Below are positions 18,830 through 28,117 of a DNA stretch of 64,000 nt, in pieces. The translations under genes and the position numbers were made by a program. How positions within the stretch are numbered: position 1 is the first letter of the stretch; every line of letters starts with the position of its first letter. The notes below the pieces were generated by a model. It saw only the letters and a list, made by a program, of their open reading frames with translations. It ran no database searches and was not told the DNA's origin. The stretch is taken from positions 496,001 through 560,000 of the forward strand of contig NZ_JABBPG010000001.1 in assembly GCF_013140855.1 (NCBI RefSeq), read 5' to 3'. This DNA is from Pseudoalteromonas caenipelagi. Lineage in GTDB: Bacteria; Pseudomonadota; Gammaproteobacteria; Enterobacterales; Alteromonadaceae.

Positions 18830-20047
18830 ATGAGTGATATCACACAGCTGAGAAACGACTTCCCAACCTTAAAGCAGACCATCGAAGGTCATCCTTTAGT
18901 CTATCTAGATTCAGGTGCTACCAGCCAAAAGCCTCAGACGGTGATCGACGCAATTAATCGCTTTTATGCAAAAAACAACGCAAACGTACATAGAGGTTTA
19001 CACACGCTGAGCGAGAAAGCCACTTTTAACTATGAAAAAGTGCGCGAAAAAATGGCTAACTTTCTTCACGTAAACGCAACAGAAATAGTCTGGACTAGCG
19101 GCGCAACAGAAAGTATCAACTTAGTTGCGGCCGGTTTAACCCAAAATTTGTCGCAAAACGACATCATTCTTATCACGGCACTTGAGCATCACGCCAATAT
19201 TGTTCCTTGGCAACAGCTTGCACTGCGTACTAAAGCGAAGTTAGAAGTAATACCTGTTAATGAACAGGGATGCATAGAAACAACGCAAGCGATAAGCAAA
19301 ATAACTCAATTGAAACCTAAAATATTTGCTTGCTCCCATGCTTCAAACACGCTTGGAAATATACAAGAGGTTGAAAAACTAATCGCCAAGGCAAAAGAAT
19401 TTGGTGCGATCACGCTGATTGATGGTGCTCAGGCCTTTTTGCATTTGCGCCCTAACTTGCGCCAATTAGACTGTGATTTTTATGTGCTATCTGCACACAA
19501 AGCACTTGGACCGACTGGTTTGGGTGTATTGTATGGAAAATACGACGCACTCAATGCCCTGCCCGTTTATAAAACTGGGGGGGAGATGATTGAAACAGTG
19601 AGCTTTGACAAAACCACATTTAGACAAGCGCCAGCTAAATTTGAGCCCGGCACGCCTAATATTTCTGCGGTATTGGGTTTTGGTGCAGCGCTAGATTACC
19701 TAGAGGCTATCGACTTCGGTGCCCTACACCAATATGAACAAGACTTATATCAGTACCTCATACAAAAGCTGCAAAGCATTGAGGGAATTAAAATCTACGG
19801 TGACTTAAAACACAACATTGGCACCGCCAGTTTTACTTACAAAAATGAACATCATTACGATTTGGCAATGCTGCTCAACAGCTACGGTATTGCTGCTCGA
19901 AGTGGTCATCATTGTACGCAACCACTGATGCAAACATTAAACTTAAACGGTACAATTCGCGTTAGTTTGGCGTTTTATAACAATAAAGCGGACATTGATA
20001 GATTTATTAGCGCATTACACGAGTGTATTGCATTGCTCGAAGGGTAA
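18830..20047 (+). CDS. csdA: Cysteine desulfurase, SufS/CsdA class
   Basis: 405 residues (E. coli CsdA 401). A PLP enzyme that takes sulfur from cysteine as an enzyme-bound persulfide. The PLP lysine lies in LSAHKALGPTG (about residue 224), and the sulfur-carrying cysteine is Cys362 in RSGHHCTQPLM, the group II signature. The next gene is a SufE/CsdE sulfur acceptor. tcdA (csdL) is nearby on the other strand, which repeats the E. coli csdA-csdE-csdL group. I therefore chose CsdA over SufS, since no other suf gene is present. Confidence 0.93.
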   Translation: MSDITQLRNDFPTLKQTIEGHPLVYLDSGATSQKPQTVIDAINRFYAKNNANVHRGLHTLSEKATFNYEKVREKMANFLHVNATEIVWTSGATESINLVAAGLTQNLSQNDIILITALEHHANIVPWQQLALRTKAKLEVIPVNEQGCIETTQAISKITQLKPKIFACSHASNTLGNIQEVEKLIAKAKEFGAITLIDGAQAFLHLRPNLRQLDCDFYVLSAHKALGPTGLGVLYGKYDALNALPVYKTGGEMIETVSFDKTTFRQAPAKFEPGTPNISAVLGFGAALDYLEAIDFGALHQYEQDLYQYLIQKLQSIEGIKIYGDLKHNIGTASFTYKNEHHYDLAMLLNSYGIAARSGHHCTQPLMQTLNLNGTIRVSLAFYNNKADIDRFISALHECIALLEG

Positions 20048-20052
20048 GATTT

Positions 20053-20460
20053 GTGACATATCAGGAAATTCACGACATATTGTCAAATACATCGAGTTGG
20101 CAGCAAAGCTACCGAGAGATCATGTTACTTGGGAAGAAACTGCCCACTTTGCCTGACGTACTTAAAACGGATGAAGCGCGTGTTCGCGGCTGCGAAAGTA
20201 ATGTATGGCTGCATATTGACTTAGACGAACAACAGCAACACCTAGTGTTAGTTGGTGACTCGGATACCCGTATTGTCAAAGGCCTACTTGTCATTGTGCT
20301 AGCCATATATAACGCAAGAACACCGATGGACGCTGCAAAGGTAGATGCTTACAGTGAGTTTGAGAAATTGGGCTTAATCAAACACCTTAGTCCATCTAGA
20401 GGTAACGGCATCAAGGCCATTGTGGATACTATCCAACAACAAGCTGCTAAATGGGCTTAA
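20053..20460 (+). CDS. csdE: SufE/CsdE family sulfur acceptor
   Basis: 135 residues from the GTG at 20053. An ATG 30 bases upstream would lie inside csdA and adds a CIARRVRF-like stretch unlike the family. An AAGGG stands about 9 bases before the GTG and supports the later start. The acceptor cysteine lies in ARVRGCESNVW (about residue 47). CsdE takes the persulfide from CsdA and stimulates it. It follows csdA by 5 bases. Confidence 0.92.
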   Translation: MTYQEIHDILSNTSSWQQSYREIMLLGKKLPTLPDVLKTDEARVRGCESNVWLHIDLDEQQQHLVLVGDSDTRIVKGLLVIVLAIYNARTPMDAAKVDAYSEFEKLGLIKHLSPSRGNGIKAIVDTIQQQAAKWA

Positions 20461-20644
20461 AGACCGACATTTCATACCAACGCACCAGCCAAACCTGCCT
20501 TCTCGAACGGTTCTAAATGCAAAAATGTGGCAATGTTACTAACATTGCCCGCATTAACGACCTGAGCAGTAGCGCTTTTACTCGAAACAAACATTTATTC
20601 TAATAAGCTTTTCACTTAGCACGTTTTCGATAAAAGGAGCTTTT

Positions 20645-21097
20645 GTGAAACGATTACCCATCTTAATTTTATGCATTGCGCCTCTGTGTAGTGCCGCTTC
20701 AATGGAGCAGCTATATGGCACTTGGCAATTTATGGTCGAGGGAGGCTTAATCTACGAGTTAAAATATAAATTTGCGCTCGACAAAAACAAAAAACACTTA
20801 CATCAATTCGGTTATATAAAGTTATCTGGTGAAGGGGCTTCACCAGACGCTGCTAACTTCAATTATACACTGAGCGGGACAATACACTTTATTGATAGCG
20901 ACACGATGATGATAAAACCTGTGAGCGTCCAAGCGAAAAAAATTCAGGATGTTTTGGGCGTTATAACGCCGGAGTTTATAGCTGATTTTGTAAACAATAC
21001 AGAGCAATATGAAACGACTGTAGAATTCACTGATAATCATCATCTAAAAGCCAAATTTGACACAGATGAAAGCGCCGTGTGCGTGTGGGTTAAGTAA
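20645..21097 (+). CDS. Small secreted protein of unknown function
   Basis: 150 residues, GTG start preceded by a strong AAAGGAG. A signal peptide is clear (KRLPILILCIAPLCSAAS, cleavage about residue 18). The mature part begins MEQLYGTWQF and is rich in beta-forming sequence (YELKYKFAL, YTLSGTIHF, YETTVEFTD), with a single late Cys. The length and the GTW start recall small lipocalin-like periplasmic proteins, but I cannot assign a family. The last codons and the stop codon are part of an 8-base sequence repeated after the MITE-like element that follows, so the element probably inserted at the end of this gene. Confidence 0.72.
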   Translation: MKRLPILILCIAPLCSAASMEQLYGTWQFMVEGGLIYELKYKFALDKNKKHLHQFGYIKLSGEGASPDAANFNYTLSGTIHFIDSDTMMIKPVSVQAKKIQDVLGVITPEFIADFVNNTEQYETTVEFTDNHHLKAKFDTDESAVCVWVK

Positions 21098-21224
21098 CCT
21101 CAGCTGCAGATAAGAGTTTTGATGGCTCACAATGGAGACGTTGTAACCTCGTGAAAATAACGAAAAGAGTGTGCGAAATAGCTTTATTGGGCAAATTCGT
21201 TTGTGTGCAGCTGAGGTTAAGTAA
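21090..21224. mobile_element. MITE-like element with 11-bp terminal inverted repeats and an 8-bp target duplication
   Basis: The element spans 21098-21216 (119 bases). It starts with CCTCAGCTGCA (21098-21108) and ends with the exact complement TGCAGCTGAGG (21206-21216). Both ends are flanked by the same TTAAGTAA (21090-21097 and 21217-21224), as expected for a target-site duplication. It has no ORF, so any transposase must act in trans. The left TTAAGTAA supplies the stop codon of the upstream gene. A related 19-base end lies at 59890-59908. Confidence 0.7.
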
Positions 21225-21256
21225 TAAATCCATGAATTTGAGAGCAATAAAAACTG

Positions 21257-21290
21257 AAAAATAAGCGCTGAGTTAAATCACTAAGCGCTC
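21257..21290 (-). terminator. Terminator after tcdA
   Basis: On the minus strand, stem AGCGCT-x-AGT / ACT-x-AGCGCT (arms at 21264-21273 and 21280-21289, one mismatch), followed by TATTTTTC. It lies 9 bases past the tcdA stop codon. Confidence 0.7.
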
Positions 21291-21297
21291 TTTTCGC

Positions 21298-22098
21298 TCA
21301 GCTGCTAACTTGCTTAGCCTTCTTATCTAGGTATTTACGGATCGCTCTAGATGCAGCAAAAAAGCCAAATGTACCTGTTACCATAGTTGCAGAGCCAAAC
21401 CCAGTCGCACAATCCATGTTCTTGCTACCATCAGCTTGCTGCTTGGCCATACACACTTCGCCACTTTCGGTTGGATAAACTAATTGCTCAGTAGAATAAA
21501 CACAATCCACCCCAAATTTACGTTTCGGATTGGTTGAGTAATTGTAGTTTTTCCTAAGCAAATATCTGACCTTTGCTAGCAAAGGATCTTGAGTTGTCTT
21601 AGCAACGTCGCCAAATTGAATTTGGCTTGGATCAGTTTGTCCACCAGCTCCCCCGGTGGTTATAACTGGGATTTTACGACGTTTGCAGTGAGCTATCAAC
21701 GCTGCTTTTTCTTTAACTGCATCTATGCAATCAATAACATAATCAAAGTCATTGATATGCTCAGAAATGTTATCCAAGGTGATAAAATCATCAATTAATT
21801 GCACGTCACAGTGAGGGTTTATTTCCTTTAATCTATCACGCATAGCTTCAATTTTTTGCTCACCAATAGACGATGACAATGCGTGGATTTGACGATTGAC
21901 ATTCGTTACGCAAATATCATCTAAGTCAATTAAACAGATATGTCCTATACCTGTGCGCGCAAGCGCTTCGGCTACCCAACTACCTACTCCACCTATACCT
22001 ACAACACAAAATTTAGCTTCACTTAACCAAGCTAATTGTTGCTGACCATATAAACGACCAATGCCACCAAAACGTAATTGGGTTTGTTGTTGTGTCAT
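21298..22098 (-). CDS. tcdA: tRNA threonylcarbamoyladenosine dehydratase TcdA (CsdL)
   Basis: 266 residues (E. coli 268). An E1/ThiF-like fold with the nucleotide-binding CVVGIGGVGSWVAEALARTG (about 31-50), LIDLDDICVTNVNRQ (about 56-70) and the DCIDAVKEKAALI segment. It uses ATP to cyclise t6A37 of ANN-decoding tRNAs to ct6A. The CsdA/CsdE sulfur pair supports this reaction in E. coli, and both genes lie just upstream on the other strand. It starts 1 base after the stop of the RluA-type synthase gene, so the two form one transcript of RNA modification genes. Confidence 0.95.
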   Translation of the reverse strand: MTQQQTQLRFGGIGRLYGQQQLAWLSEAKFCVVGIGGVGSWVAEALARTGIGHICLIDLDDICVTNVNRQIHALSSSIGEQKIEAMRDRLKEINPHCDVQLIDDFITLDNISEHINDFDYVIDCIDAVKEKAALIAHCKRRKIPVITTGGAGGQTDPSQIQFGDVAKTTQDPLLAKVRYLLRKNYNYSTNPKRKFGVDCVYSTEQLVYPTESGEVCMAKQQADGSKNMDCATGFGSATMVTGTFGFFAASRAIRKYLDKKAKQVSS

Positions 22099-22099
22099 A

Positions 22100-22765
22100 C
22101 TACCACTCTAACTGCCAAGGATTTTGCCATTTAGCAAACTCCTCATGTTGAAATAATTTTGCAAAGTGCCCTTGAGGACTAGGCTCTATCGTGTATTCCC
22201 TTACAACACCTTGCCAATTGAATCGCAATGCGTATGCATGCAAATACACTCTATCAGCGCTTTGCCCACCATATAGTTCATCACCTAAGATGGGCGCAGA
22301 CAGACTCTTTAAAGCAACCCTCAATTGATGGGTTTTACCTGTGAACGGTTTTAAAATACATGCTCTCAAACCCGGTTCAAGGCTCATACTATAAAGCCTT
22401 GTTAGTGCCGGATTATCACAGGTTTTCAGGAGCTTATAAGCGCCTCGACGAGCTTTCCCCATATCGCCCTTAATCCAGCCCTGTTTTTTCTTCGGCTTGT
22501 CTGTGATTAAAGCAAGATAAGCTTTATCAATCTCTCTATGTGCGAACAATTGGCTAAGGCCATTCGCCGCAGCACTTGACTTGGCAAGTATCAGTAATCC
22601 CGATGTAACCTTGTCAAGCCTATGTACCGCATACAATTTAATGCCAAGCTGCCTTTCAAGTTGCACAACAAAGCCAATATCACTCTCACTATGAAAACTG
22701 CTTCCCGCGGTTTTGTGAGCGACAACATAATCGGCTTCATCTGCAACTAATTCTATATTGTTCAT
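22100..22765 (-). CDS. RluA-family RNA pseudouridine synthase
   Basis: 221 residues, shorter than RluA/C/D and without an S4 domain. The catalytic motif HRLDKVTSGLLILAKS (about residues 48-63) has the essential Asp, KPFTGKTHQLRVAL near 137 is the usual second motif, and APILGDELYGG follows. It isomerises uridine to pseudouridine. It is closest to the small TIGR01621-type subgroup, whose RNA target I do not know. Directly upstream of tcdA (1-base gap). Kinship is certain; target unknown. Confidence 0.88.
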   Translation of the reverse strand: MNNIELVADEADYVVAHKTAGSSFHSESDIGFVVQLERQLGIKLYAVHRLDKVTSGLLILAKSSAAANGLSQLFAHREIDKAYLALITDKPKKKQGWIKGDMGKARRGAYKLLKTCDNPALTRLYSMSLEPGLRACILKPFTGKTHQLRVALKSLSAPILGDELYGGQSADRVYLHAYALRFNWQGVVREYTIEPSPQGHFAKLFQHEEFAKWQNPWQLEW

Positions 22766-22812
22766 GCTAGTTGCAGCGATTTTCTAAATGAAAGGAGCAA
22801 ACAAAACCACCA

Positions 22813-23010
22813 CTATGCATGCCACTTTTCTACTTCGTCTGAACTTAACTCTCTCGCTTCATCTTCAAGTAATACAGGGATATCATCACGAATTGGATAA
22901 GCAAGCTTTGCTGCTGTGCTAATAAGTTCACTGTTTTCTTTATCGTATTGAAGCTTACCCTTACACACTGGGCATGCCAAAATCTCAAGTAACTTTCTAT
23001 CAAACGCCAT
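22813..23010 (-). CDS. ycaR: Trm112-family small protein (YcaR-like)
   Basis: 65 residues (E. coli YcaR 60). The N-terminus [19 protein letters not shown] and the later [19 protein letters not shown] are the family signature. One CxxC remains; the second metal pair of eukaryotic Trm112 is absent, as in other bacterial members. Trm112 proteins bind and stabilise methyltransferases; the bacterial role is less clear. It overlaps lpxK by 11 bases. In E. coli ycaR sits between lpxK and kdsB; kdsB is missing here. Confidence 0.92.
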   Translation of the reverse strand: MAFDRKLLEILACPVCKGKLQYDKENSELISTAAKLAYPIRDDIPVLLEDEARELSSDEVEKWHA

Positions 23011-23992
23011 GATAAATCTCTTTTTGTTTTAAAATTTGTTTTATGGATGATTGCAAAGCTTCACTTGGCTTTGCATCTACGCGCAAATAGTACCAGTTGT
23101 CTCTAGCAAATGCCTGACATTTTACGGCATCTTTCTCTGTCATAAATATAGCGTGGGCAGCATACGCTTTAAAGTCAGCAACAGTGTAGGCGTGATGATC
23201 TCTAAAGTGGTGAGTATCCAATATTTTAATGCCAAGTGCTCTAAGGCTGTTTTCAAATCGCTGCGGATTACCAATCGCACTAATCGCAACCCCTTGCTGC
23301 GGGTATTGCTCAGCAAGCTTGTTATTACAAACACCGTAGATACCTGTTTGCATCAATGTGTAACTCAACGGTGCGTCGCCACCGTTTTCAACCACCAAAT
23401 CAACGCTATTCAATCTGCTTGGTAATTCTCTAAGTGGGCCTGCGGGAATTAAACAGCCATTGCCAAAACGGCGCTGCGAATCAACGACACACAGCTCTAT
23501 GTCGCGGTGCATTTTGTAGTGCTGTAAACCATCATCAGAGATAATAACATCTACCTTGTAGCGCTTTTTTATAAGCGCACAGCTGGCCTGTCTATCAGCA
23601 CCAATAACTACCGGGCAATCTAATCTTGAAGCGAGCAAAAATGGCTCATCACCCGCTTCTTCTACTGTGCTATCCCGTGTTACCAAAAAGGGATAATACG
23701 GTGCTTTAGACCCATACCCTCGGCTGATCACCGCAACTTCCAAGCCTAAAGAGCGTAAATATGGTACTAGCCATAACACAAAAGGGGTTTTACCATTGCC
23801 GCCAATACCAATATTACCAACCACAATTACTGGCACATGAGCGCGAAAAGCGTGACTCAATCCGACTTTAAATGACCACCGTCGTAGCGTACTTAGTGCC
23901 CAAAATAATGCGCTCAAGGGGAGTAGTAATAAGGTAAGCAAGCTTTTATTCTGGTACCAACTTTTCTCAATAGTACTCACATTAAGCTCCAT
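23000..23992 (-). CDS. lpxK: Tetraacyldisaccharide 4'-kinase (lipid A biosynthesis)
   Basis: 330 residues from the ATG at 23992 ([14 protein letters not shown]), which matches the start of E. coli LpxK. An ATG 42 bases further up would add 14 residues read from inside msbA and is unlikely. It phosphorylates the 4' position of the lipid A disaccharide at the inner membrane. One N-terminal membrane segment (about 16-35) is followed by the Walker [14 protein letters not shown] (about 58-70) and [19 protein letters not shown] near 155. It overlaps the msbA stop codon by 11 bases, so it is translationally coupled to the lipid A flippase. Confidence 0.96.
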   Translation of the reverse strand: MELNVSTIEKSWYQNKSLLTLLLLPLSALFWALSTLRRWSFKVGLSHAFRAHVPVIVVGNIGIGGNGKTPFVLWLVPYLRSLGLEVAVISRGYGSKAPYYPFLVTRDSTVEEAGDEPFLLASRLDCPVVIGADRQASCALIKKRYKVDVIISDDGLQHYKMHRDIELCVVDSQRRFGNGCLIPAGPLRELPSRLNSVDLVVENGGDAPLSYTLMQTGIYGVCNNKLAEQYPQQGVAISAIGNPQRFENSLRALGIKILDTHHFRDHHAYTVADFKAYAAHAIFMTEKDAVKCQAFARDNWYYLRVDAKPSEALQSSIKQILKQKEIYHGV

Positions 23993-25718
23993 GCTGCATT
24001 TGGCATAATGCTGCGTATGTGCCGCCCGACTCAAGTAATGTTTGATGGGTACCCTGTTCGATAACTTGACCTTGCTCTAGTACATAAATCTTGTCTGACT
24101 TTTCAATGGTAGATAGTCGATGTGCAATTACAATAGACGTCTTGTCGGTCATGAGCGTCTCTAGTGCATCTTGGATCAACCTTTCAGACTCGGTATCCAG
24201 TGCTGAGGTTGCCTCATCTAATATTAGAATTGGCGCATTTTTAACAATAGCTCTTGCTATTGCGATACGCTGCCGTTGTCCACCAGAGAGCATGACGCCG
24301 TTTTCTCCCACAACTGTGTCTAGTCCTTCAGGTAAATCTTTCACGAATTCCCAAACATGCGCTTGCTTAGCCACATCTATGAGCTGCTCCTTTGACAACG
24401 GCTGCTCTAAACCATACATGATGTTGTTACCTATGGTGTCGTTAAACAAAACAACTTGCTGAGAAACAACAGAAAACTGACGGCGTAAGTCCTTTAATTT
24501 ATATTGCTGGATAGGAACATCATCTAGCAATATCTCTCCCAATGAAATGTCGTAATAGCGAGGAAGTAAATTCGATAGCGTTGACTTGCCAGACCCAGAG
24601 CGCCCTACCAAGGCGATGTTTTCTCCCGGCTTGATATGTAATGTTAGGTCTCTAATAACCGGTTCCTGCTTAGTTGGGTAACAAAAGGTGAGATTGTTTA
24701 TTTTTATTTCTCCTTTGCAAGAAGTGATCTCTTTCGTTCCCGTGTCTAGTTCAGTCGGCGTATCAAGTATATCAAATATACTTTGTGCGGCCGCTATACC
24801 GCGCTGCAGCTCGCCATTCACATTAGCTAATTGCTTCAGTGGTCTTAGCATCATCATCATGGAAGACAGCAACGCAACAAAGGTTCCCGAGGTTATTGTG
24901 TCTATCATCGAAGGCATTGCGATGATAGCTAAAATTAATGCCATTGCGCTTGCTGCTAAAATTTGAATAACCGACACACTCAAAGCTCGTGTGGCATCCA
25001 TTTTCACGCGTTGTTGGCGGTTGTGATTATTAACCTGCGCAAAGTGGTTGATTTCCTTGCTTTGACCTTCAAAACCATGGATAACTTTGTGCCCTGCCAA
25101 CATTTGTTCAGATCCCTTAGTCACCTCTCCCATTGCATCTTGAATGCTTTTTGAGATTTTTCTAAATCGCTTGGAAACAACATTCACGATAATTGCAACC
25201 AGTGGCACGATGACAAGAAATATAGACGACAGTTGCCAGCTAGCGTCAAACATAACAACTAAAAGAAAAAATACAAACGCGCCTTCTCTTATCATCACTT
25301 GTAGCGCTCGCGTGATCGCTTGTTGTACTTGCTCTGTATCAAAGGTGATCTTAGAGATCATATCTCCATTGGAGTGCTGATCATGAAAAGCAACTGGTAG
25401 ATATAACATGTGTTCATATAACTGCTGTCTGAGTCTTTGTACAACTTGAGAGCCTAAATAACTTAAGCAATAAGAGGCCATATAATTAAATACACCGCGT
25501 CCTAGTACGAGCGCAATGACAATGATTGGTGCCCACGTTAACACTTCGGTATTTCGTTGCGTCAAACCATCATCTATAAACGGTTGCATTAACTTAATAA
25601 ATAACGCATCCATGGCCGCATAGCCCAACATGCCTACGACAGAAAATATGCCTACCATTTTAAAGTCAAATGTATATTTTAATAGCCGTTGGTAGACTTG
25701 TTTGGCACTTTGTTGCAT
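23982..25718 (-). CDS. msbA: Lipid A export ABC transporter MsbA
   Basis: 578 residues from the ATG at 25718, chosen because AGAGAG stands about 6 bases before it. An ATG 27 bases upstream would add nine residues but has no ribosome-binding site. Six membrane helices (about 20-300) precede an ATPase domain with Walker A GRSGSGKST, Q-loop VVSQQVVLFND, signature LSGGQRQRIAIARA, Walker B ILILDEATSALD and H-loop IAHRLSTI. The homodimer flips core-lipid A across the inner membrane. It follows comEC and overlaps lpxK, as in the E. coli ycaI-msbA-lpxK group. Confidence 0.96.
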   Translation of the reverse strand: MQQSAKQVYQRLLKYTFDFKMVGIFSVVGMLGYAAMDALFIKLMQPFIDDGLTQRNTEVLTWAPIIVIALVLGRGVFNYMASYCLSYLGSQVVQRLRQQLYEHMLYLPVAFHDQHSNGDMISKITFDTEQVQQAITRALQVMIREGAFVFFLLVVMFDASWQLSSIFLVIVPLVAIIVNVVSKRFRKISKSIQDAMGEVTKGSEQMLAGHKVIHGFEGQSKEINHFAQVNNHNRQQRVKMDATRALSVSVIQILAASAMALILAIIAMPSMIDTITSGTFVALLSSMMMMLRPLKQLANVNGELQRGIAAAQSIFDILDTPTELDTGTKEITSCKGEIKINNLTFCYPTKQEPVIRDLTLHIKPGENIALVGRSGSGKSTLSNLLPRYYDISLGEILLDDVPIQQYKLKDLRRQFSVVSQQVVLFNDTIGNNIMYGLEQPLSKEQLIDVAKQAHVWEFVKDLPEGLDTVVGENGVMLSGGQRQRIAIARAIVKNAPILILDEATSALDTESERLIQDALETLMTDKTSIVIAHRLSTIEKSDKIYVLEQGQVIEQGTHQTLLESGGTYAALCQMQHGA

Positions 25719-25849
25719 AAAAACTCTCTGCGATTGAAAACCCATCTATTGTACTTTGGCACTGCTCAAAAACAAAATGCAATGTCGTCAAACCTTTATT
25801 ATTGAAGCAAAAATGCTAAAAAGTAAGCAAATTATCGCTATTGCTGTTG

Positions 25850-28117
25850 TTATAAAAACCAAAATCGGTGACTTTTTCGTGCTGATTCGATCACCAATCC
25901 GCTGTTTATAACTTTAATTCTAACTTGACCTTCGCGTGCCGTATCAAGCTGTGTCACTCCTGCTTGGTTATAGCGCTGTACCACTTGAGGGTGTGGTAAA
26001 TGCCAAATTGAGTAATAGCTTCTTGAATAAATAGCAATGCTGGGGTGCACTGCCGCAATAAACTCATTACTTGAGGAAGTTTTGCTGCCATGATGTGGTA
26101 CCAGTAATATGTCACTGCTTAATGCGGAACCTGATTGTGCCACTAATAACCGCTCCGCAGCATGCTCTATATCTCCGGTTAAAAGCAACGAATAGTGCCC
26201 ATCGCTCACTTTTACTACACACGAATTGTTATTATCGCTGGACATTGTTTTAATTGGCCAAAGTGATTCTACGGTTAAGGTATCTGCAAATTTTGTGCGA
26301 GTAATATTACAGTTGCTATTCACATCTGCGCTATGAAATACATCTAAAGGTTTTGTGCCCACATACTCAAGCAACTCGTCAATACCACCAATATGATCGT
26401 TATCTTGATGACTCAAAATAACCTGAGATAGCACAAGATTGTTGGCCTCTAAATAGGGCTGCACAACACGCTCAAATATTGAAAAACGGTCAAAATATTT
26501 AGCTCCTAAATCATATAGTAACGCTTGCTTACCAACGGTTATCATCACGGCCGTGCCATGGCCCACATCAATAACATCTATTTGCCACTTTGCCTGTGGC
26601 TGACTAATAGCATTGATAATGCCCATCAAAATTGGAATTATCGCAATAGCACGCCAAATTTTACAATGCGTAAATAACAAGATGCAGACGTAAAAAATGA
26701 CCAGATATGGCCAAGGGAACGGTTGCGTCTTCAACCAACCTACATCTAACAGGAGTTCGGTTAATTGCTTAAGGATTGCAAATATCACACTATCAATTAG
26801 CGCAAACCATCCAGACGTAAGAGCGAATAACAGGCTAATCGTTAGCAATACAAGTGCTGGCAACAACACAAATGTTAATAAAGGAATAAAAATGATATTG
26901 GTGATCAACGAAGATATGCTGACGCCGTAAAAATAGTAACTACTCAACGGCGCAAGCAGCCCTCCCAATATCACTTGGAGAAGTAATAACTGTGCAACAA
27001 AGTGTTTGGCATTTATTTTGTTAGCCCACACCCTTACGCAACTAAAAATGCCATAAACAGCAATAAATGAAAAATACAATCCGGGGTTTAATACAGAGAA
27101 CGGGTCCACAAATAACACGCCACACAGTGCAAATAGCAAAACTCGATAATTGAGTACCCGTCTGGCAAAGATATAGGCAATGACCAAAGCACAAAGCATT
27201 AACGATGCCCGTAGTGCCGATACGGCTAAGCCACTTAACAGCACATACAGGCTACTCAAGGCTAGACCTGCACATGCGTTATATCTATTCAAATCATACA
27301 ATTGACTAAATCGTGCACCGAATAAACTAACCAAAAAGAAGCCACATTGGCTCATATAAAATCCCAATGCATAAGCAATACCCACGTGCAGACCTGAAAT
27401 TGCGAGCATGTGGCTGAGTCCTAACTGTTGCATACGTTGCTTATTCTCAACGCTTATTTTCGATTTATCTCCGCTCAGTAGCGTGTAGTATAACCAAGAT
27501 AGTTTATAGCCGTTTAGGTTTGACCATAACCACTGACGATAAACAGCAATGGCGTCCACTTTTGCTCTGGACAATGACTGGACCTGAGTCAATCGGCCTT
27601 TATAGTGAAGCTTTTCAGTAAATGCATAGACCTCGCTATCGAAACTGTCATAGTTTTTACGACTGCGATAAGGAGCTAGTTTTGCAATTGCCTTAACGCG
27701 TAAACCCGCTTCGAGGCTGTATGTTGCATCTTTAACAGAAACATTTGCAAAGACGTTTCGATACCATGGTAATGTTTCGTCTCCTATTTTGATAAACTTG
27801 ATGCGCAGGTAATCTTCAGAAAAAGCTTTTTCTATCCGAGCTTCGATACTAATTGCCTGTAATTGCTCTTTTTCTAATTCAAGTTGCTTGTAAAAAAGCC
27901 AATAATGTACCGATACCGAAAAAATAGCTAAAATAAACCCTAACAATAAGAGCCAAAACGGCTTAAAATAGAGCGCGACAACCAGTAGGAAAAGTAAGCT
28001 GCTATAGAATTGCCAGTGTTCGTAAAAAAATACGGTTATCAGACAGCCTACACAAAACCCACACCCAAAGAGAATTGACGTATATGGTTTCACAGTATGG
28101 CTAAGAAAACGATCCAA
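25850..28117 (-). CDS. comEC: ComEC/Rec2 DNA uptake channel protein
   Basis: 755 residues, the size of E. coli YcaI. N-terminal membrane segments and an OB-like region come first, then the competence domain with LAISGLHVGIAYALG (about 232-246) and many helices. A C-terminal metallo-beta-lactamase-like domain has LSHQDNDHIGGIDELLEY (HxDxDH metal motif) and VPHHGSKTSSS. It moves single-stranded DNA across the inner membrane in naturally competent bacteria. The start is uncertain: a TTG at 28117 or a GTG at 28093, neither with a clear ribosome-binding site. The TTG start overlaps the divergent DUF2062 gene by 21 bases; the GTG start leaves 3 bases between the two start codons. Confidence 0.93.
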   Translation of the reverse strand: MDRFLSHTVKPYTSILFGCGFCVGCLITVFFYEHWQFYSSLLFLLVVALYFKPFWLLLLGFILAIFSVSVHYWLFYKQLELEKEQLQAISIEARIEKAFSEDYLRIKFIKIGDETLPWYRNVFANVSVKDATYSLEAGLRVKAIAKLAPYRSRKNYDSFDSEVYAFTEKLHYKGRLTQVQSLSRAKVDAIAVYRQWLWSNLNGYKLSWLYYTLLSGDKSKISVENKQRMQQLGLSHMLAISGLHVGIAYALGFYMSQCGFFLVSLFGARFSQLYDLNRYNACAGLALSSLYVLLSGLAVSALRASLMLCALVIAYIFARRVLNYRVLLFALCGVLFVDPFSVLNPGLYFSFIAVYGIFSCVRVWANKINAKHFVAQLLLLQVILGGLLAPLSSYYFYGVSISSLITNIIFIPLLTFVLLPALVLLTISLLFALTSGWFALIDSVIFAILKQLTELLLDVGWLKTQPFPWPYLVIFYVCILLFTHCKIWRAIAIIPILMGIINAISQPQAKWQIDVIDVGHGTAVMITVGKQALLYDLGAKYFDRFSIFERVVQPYLEANNLVLSQVILSHQDNDHIGGIDELLEYVGTKPLDVFHSADVNSNCNITRTKFADTLTVESLWPIKTMSSDNNNSCVVKVSDGHYSLLLTGDIEHAAERLLVAQSGSALSSDILLVPHHGSKTSSSNEFIAAVHPSIAIYSRSYYSIWHLPHPQVVQRYNQAGVTQLDTAREGQVRIKVINSGLVIESARKSHRFWFL

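Noticed and set aside
20023..20052. Upstream ATG for csdE inside csdA
   Set aside because: The extension is unlike the family, and the GTG at 20053 has its own ribosome-binding site.
23993..24034. Upstream ATG for lpxK adding 14 residues
   Set aside because: The added residues are read from inside msbA in another frame and do not resemble LpxK starts. The ATG at 23992 fits the family and the overlap.
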